64,000 nucleotides of DNA from Paracoccus aminophilus JCM 7686. GTDB taxonomy: Bacteria > Pseudomonadota > Alphaproteobacteria > Rhodobacterales > Rhodobacteraceae. Below are positions 61,244-64,000 of this stretch, one piece after another. Under the pieces are notes generated by a model. The model searched no databases. It was given only the letters and a program-made list of their open reading frames with translations, and was not told where the DNA came from. The stretch covers positions 62,001-126,000 of the forward strand of contig NC_022049.1 of the NCBI RefSeq assembly GCF_000444995.1, written 5' to 3'. Made by a program: the position numbers and the translations under genes. The stretch's first letter is position 1. Each line of letters begins with the position of its first letter.

Positions 61244-62131
61244 ATGGCTCAAGTCGTCGTAATTGGAAACATCGCGTTGGATGAAACCTTGGCGGTCGAG
61301 GCGTTTCCCGAACCCGGTGCCTCGATTGCCGGATCCGCGCTCTCGGAAGGCGTCGGCGGCAAGGGCGCGAACCAGGCGATTGCCATGGCGCGGGCGCTGG
61401 CAGGCGTGGCTCCGGTGCGGTTTGTCGCAGCGATTGGCGGCGATCTGCGCGGCGCGAGGCTGCGCGCGGGGATCGAGGGCGAGGTGCTCGAGGCGCGGTT
61501 GATCTCGCGCGATCTGCCCACGGATTTCTCGGTGATTTTGCGGGACAAAAACCGCGAGAACACCATCGTCACGACGCAGGATTGCGCGCGCTCGATCACC
61601 GGCGAAGAGGCGGTTGCGGTGCTGGCCGAATATGGGCCGGGCGATGCCTTGGTCTTGCAGGGCAATCTGCGCGCGGAAACCTCGCTTGCGGTCCTTGAGG
61701 CCGCGAAGGCGCGCGGGATTTGGCGGGTGTTGAACCCGTCGCCAGTCGAGGGCTGCACCGCCGAGATGCTGGCCGCTTGCGATCTGCTGGTCGTGAATGA
61801 GGGCGAGGCCGAGACCTTTGGCGGCGCGGCGCATCTGTCGGTGGGCAAGGTTCTGGTGCGGACCTTGGGGCCGCGCGGGGCCGAGGTCTGGCAGGAGGGT
61901 GCGCTGGTCTTGAAGGTTGCGGGTGTCGCGGTCGAGGCGCTTGATCCGACTGGCGCAGGGGATTGCTTCCTTGCGGCGCTGGTCGCGGCGATGATCCGGC
62001 GCGGCGCGATCCTGCCCGAGGCCGAGGATCTCGACCTTGCCGCTTGGGCGGCGGGGCTATGTGTCTCGCGACTGGGCACGCAAAGCGCCTTTCCGACCGT
62101 GGCTGAATTCCAAGCCGCTTTCACGGCGTAA
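61244..62131 (+). CDS. PfkB-family sugar/nucleoside kinase (ribokinase-like)
   Basis: A 295-residue kinase. VVIGNIALDETL, the GVGGKGANQAIAMARAL signature 1 and the catalytic DPTGAGDCFLAAL signature 2 (Asp base) are intact. AGGA precedes ATG 61244, though ATGs at 61235 and 61238 are also in frame. It is the only plus-strand gene of the cluster and probably phosphorylates a sugar or nucleoside released by its neighbours. Confidence 0.9.
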   Translation: MAQVVVIGNIALDETLAVEAFPEPGASIAGSALSEGVGGKGANQAIAMARALAGVAPVRFVAAIGGDLRGARLRAGIEGEVLEARLISRDLPTDFSVILRDKNRENTIVTTQDCARSITGEEAVAVLAEYGPGDALVLQGNLRAETSLAVLEAAKARGIWRVLNPSPVEGCTAEMLAACDLLVVNEGEAETFGGAAHLSVGKVLVRTLGPRGAEVWQEGALVLKVAGVAVEALDPTGAGDCFLAALVAAMIRRGAILPEAEDLDLAAWAAGLCVSRLGTQSAFPTVAEFQAAFTA

Positions 62132-62136
62132 GGGGA

Positions 62137-62157
62137 GGGTGCGCCACTGGCGCACCC
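62137..62157. terminator. Convergent stem-loop
   Basis: GGGTGCGCC-ACT-GGCGCACCC is a perfect 9-bp stem between the kinase and GATase-like genes, serving both strands. Confidence 0.8.
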
Positions 62158-62164
62158 CCGTCAT

Positions 62165-62929
62165 TCACTCGCTGGCTTCGAGCCAAGCGAACATGTTCAG
62201 CCAGAGCTGACGGTAGCCTTCCCAAGCGCAGAAGGCGGGCGAGAGCCAATGCGGCGACATGTCCGAGGTCCAGACGACCGAGCGGCCCTTGCCGAATTTG
62301 CCCGCCACCAGCAGCGGATGGCCGCCCTGATCTTCGGGCAGACGCGCGATCAGCTCGGCGCCGTCTTTCAGCACAACCTCGTTGACGCCCAGAACCGGCG
62401 GCCATGCGGCGGGCATGTCCTTGAGGATCGGGTGCGCCGGGGCGACCAGATCAGCAATCGCGCCTTCTGGGATCTCGATGCGGTCATCCCACGGATGACA
62501 TTTGACCGGCAGAACTTCCTCGACCGGCGTGTTGCGCCAGCGTGCCTTGCCGTCGATCCCCTGGAACGAGAAGTAACCGCCCGCCATGATCAGCTTGCCG
62601 CCCTCTTCGACCCATTGCTTGAGCAAACGCAGGCGGTTCGGCGCGGTCTGGCTGTGGATCCAGACTTTCTGCGGCAGCAGGAAGGTCGACGACCCGATGT
62701 CCGAGATGATGATGATGTCCCAAGCGCGGATGCCCTCGATGTCGAAGGGGAAACCGTCTTGCGCTTCATGCGCGGGCATATGGGTGACTTCGTAATCCGT
62801 GCCCTTCATCGCATCCAGAAGCGGCTGGCAGCCGGTGTGGAAGGTGACCGAGCCGAATTGGTCAAAGCCCTTGTAATGGGTCGAAGACGACAGCCAGCTT
62901 TCGCCGACGAGCAACACTTTTTTGGTCAT
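62165..62929 (-). CDS. Class-I glutamine amidotransferase-like protein (GATase1-like, ThuA-related fold)
   Basis: A 254-residue protein of the GATase1-like family: KKVLLVGESWLSSSTHYKGF, DIIIISDIGSSTFLLPQ, VEEGGKLIMAGGYFSFQG and TSDMSPHWLSP. A nucleophile cysteine at the usual elbow is not evident; the elbow reads MAGGYF, so it may bind sugars as ThuA relatives do rather than cleave glutamine. AGGAA precedes ATG 62929. It follows the phosphotriesterase-like gene by 13 bases. Confidence 0.8.
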   Translation of the reverse strand: MTKKVLLVGESWLSSSTHYKGFDQFGSVTFHTGCQPLLDAMKGTDYEVTHMPAHEAQDGFPFDIEGIRAWDIIIISDIGSSTFLLPQKVWIHSQTAPNRLRLLKQWVEEGGKLIMAGGYFSFQGIDGKARWRNTPVEEVLPVKCHPWDDRIEIPEGAIADLVAPAHPILKDMPAAWPPVLGVNEVVLKDGAELIARLPEDQGGHPLLVAGKFGKGRSVVWTSDMSPHWLSPAFCAWEGYRQLWLNMFAWLEASE

Positions 62930-62942
62930 GAGAGTATTCCTT

Positions 62943-64000
62943 TCAGTTTTCTTGGGCGGCGAAACGCGCGTCAAAGACGCGGCGCGGGTTCACCACCATG
63001 AGGCTGTCGACCAGTGCGGGGTCGAGACCCAGCCGCTTCAGGCGCGGCAGGAAGTGGGCATTCACGAAGCCGTAGCCGTTGCCGCCATAATGGCGCAGCA
63101 TGCATTTCAAAAAGACATCGTGGCTGAGCAGGATCTGGCGGCTGTAGCCCGCCTCGATCAGGCCCTGAATGGCGCGGGCACTATCGGCATCCGCCGGGCA
63201 ATCGACATCCTGATCGGCGTAATAGAAGAGGTTGCCGAGCATGTCATATTCGATGAAGGCCCCGCGCGCGGCGAGCTCATGCTGATAGGTGCGATCGGCC
63301 CAGGATGGGTTCATATGGCACAGGATCGTGTGCTTGAGATCCGCGCCCTCGGCCTCGCAAATATCGAGCACCTTATGGGCCACGCGGAACCATGCGGGCA
63401 GGTGGACCATCAGCGGCAGGCCAGTGCGGGCCTGCGCTTGGGCCGCGCCGCGCAGGGATTTCTCCTCGGCGGCGGTGAAGTCTGAGCCCACGCCGATCTC
63501 GCCGATCAGGCCGATCTTGGCATCGGTCCCGTCCACGCCGACGGTCGCTTCCTGAACGATCTGATTGGCGATGTCCTCGACGCTCAGATCATGGAAGTAA
63601 TCGGGCAGCGAGGTGCCGAGATAATAGCCCGCGCCCATGACGATATTGACGCCCGCGTCTTTCGCGATCTGGCGCAAGACCTTGGGGTCGCGCCCGATGC
63701 CGCGGCAGGTCGGATCAATCACCGTGCACCCGCCCTGACGGGTGAAATAGCCGAGCTCTTTCGCGACAACCTCGGGTTCATCCACACCCAGATTGGCGCG
63801 GTTGACGAAGGGGTCTTGCAACAGCTCGGAATAGATCTCGGGCGTGATCGGGGCATCGACCAGATAGTCGCGCGCCGGATCGCTCGGCGGGTTCCACCAG
63901 CACGAGCAATCGTTGTTCAGGTGCTCATGCATCAAGGTGATGCCGATCTCGGAAGCGGCGACCGGACCGTTCACGGTCATCACCAGCCCCGAATTGACAT
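62943..64000 (-). CDS. Phosphotriesterase-homology (PHP/PTE-like) metallohydrolase, 5' end at window edge
   Basis: Binuclear metal landmarks are present: TLMHEHL (HxH), GLIGEIG with Glu at the bridging position as in E. coli PHP rather than carboxylated Lys, MVHLPAW, LCHMNP and LLSHDVF. The family includes lactonases and phosphodiesterases. ATG 63980 is possible, but the frame remains open to the window edge and codes NSGLVMTVNGPV, which looks like genuine N-terminus, so the gene probably begins outside. Confidence 0.87.
   Translation of the reverse strand, partial: VNSGLVMTVNGPVAASEIGITLMHEHLNNDCSCWWNPPSDPARDYLVDAPITPEIYSELLQDPFVNRANLGVDEPEVVAKELGYFTRQGGCTVIDPTCRGIGRDPKVLRQIAKDAGVNIVMGAGYYLGTSLPDYFHDLSVEDIANQIVQEATVGVDGTDAKIGLIGEIGVGSDFTAAEEKSLRGAAQAQARTGLPLMVHLPAWFRVAHKVLDICEAEGADLKHTILCHMNPSWADRTYQHELAARGAFIEYDMLGNLFYYADQDVDCPADADSARAIQGLIEAGYSRQILLSHDVFLKCMLRHYGGNGYGFVNAHFLPRLKRLGLDPALVDSLMVVNPRRVFDARFAAQEN

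Noticed and set aside
1..64000. Insertion sequences, CRISPR arrays, tRNA or rRNA genes
   Set aside because: No transposase motifs, spaced direct repeats, cloverleaf sequences or rRNA signatures were seen on either strand by reading.

Overview
This window is GC-rich (roughly two thirds G+C by eye), with tightly packed operons, frequent 4-bp ATGA/GTGA gene overlaps and an alphaproteobacterial gene repertoire. It most likely comes from the Rhodobacterales (Paracoccus-like); that placement is an inference from style and content, not from a marker gene. No tRNA, rRNA, insertion sequence or CRISPR array was seen. Most of the window reads as accessory nutrient-acquisition loci.

1-16.4 kb: a hydroxamate siderophore locus. 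It holds a C-A-T-TE non-ribosomal peptide synthetase running off the left edge, its MbtH partner, a PLP trans-sulfuration-type enzyme, an IroE/Fes-like esterase, a hydroxamate acyltransferase, a PvdA-type ornithine N5-hydroxylase, an ECF sigma factor, a FecCD-type ABC importer with its binding protein, a TonB-dependent receptor and an AraC regulator. Three biosynthetic promoters share an identical bipartite element, GGTGAATTT-N14-CGTC, proposed here as the promoter of the local ECF sigma factor. The uptake genes lack it.

16.4-20 kb: a membrane ferredoxin-reductase-like protein, then a decaying patch. It contains an aldehyde dehydrogenase remnant, an apparently intact tetraheme cytochrome c and ferric-reductase-like membrane protein, and two broken c-type cytochromes. 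20-24 kb: LysR regulator, nucleobase deaminase, NCS2 permease, and a ketopantoate-reductase-like enzyme.

24.2-35.7 kb: a GntR/UTRA regulator whose only plausible start is ATC, divergent from a peptide-type ABC importer flanked by two M20 metallohydrolases. An Asp/Glu-racemase-family protein and a D-cysteine desulfhydrase/L-cysteate sulfo-lyase-like PLP enzyme follow, with a divergent LysR regulator. 35.7-40.6 kb: a 5-oxoprolinase operon (pxpA, fused pxpBC, biotin carboxylase) with a divergent FCD-type GntR.

40.7-44.8 kb: two TetR regulators, a lipoprotein with four tandem 16-residue repeats, a tiny lipoprotein, a SpoIIM-like membrane protein and a DMT transporter. The repeat-lipoprotein and SpoIIM-like promoters share a two-part operator. 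44.8-58.1 kb: a probable organosulfur-scavenging locus on the minus strand: two DszA/NtaA-type flavin monooxygenases, two DszC/SfnB-type flavoproteins, one SsuD-like monooxygenase, an Eis-like acetyltransferase, and a family-5 ABC importer. Its two promoters carry the same palindrome, ACGAT-N7-ATCGT. 58.5-64 kb: a LysE exporter and an uncharacterised catabolic cluster (M20D amidohydrolase, BtpA/SgcQ protein, PfkB kinase, GATase-like protein, phosphotriesterase-like protein) running off the right edge.
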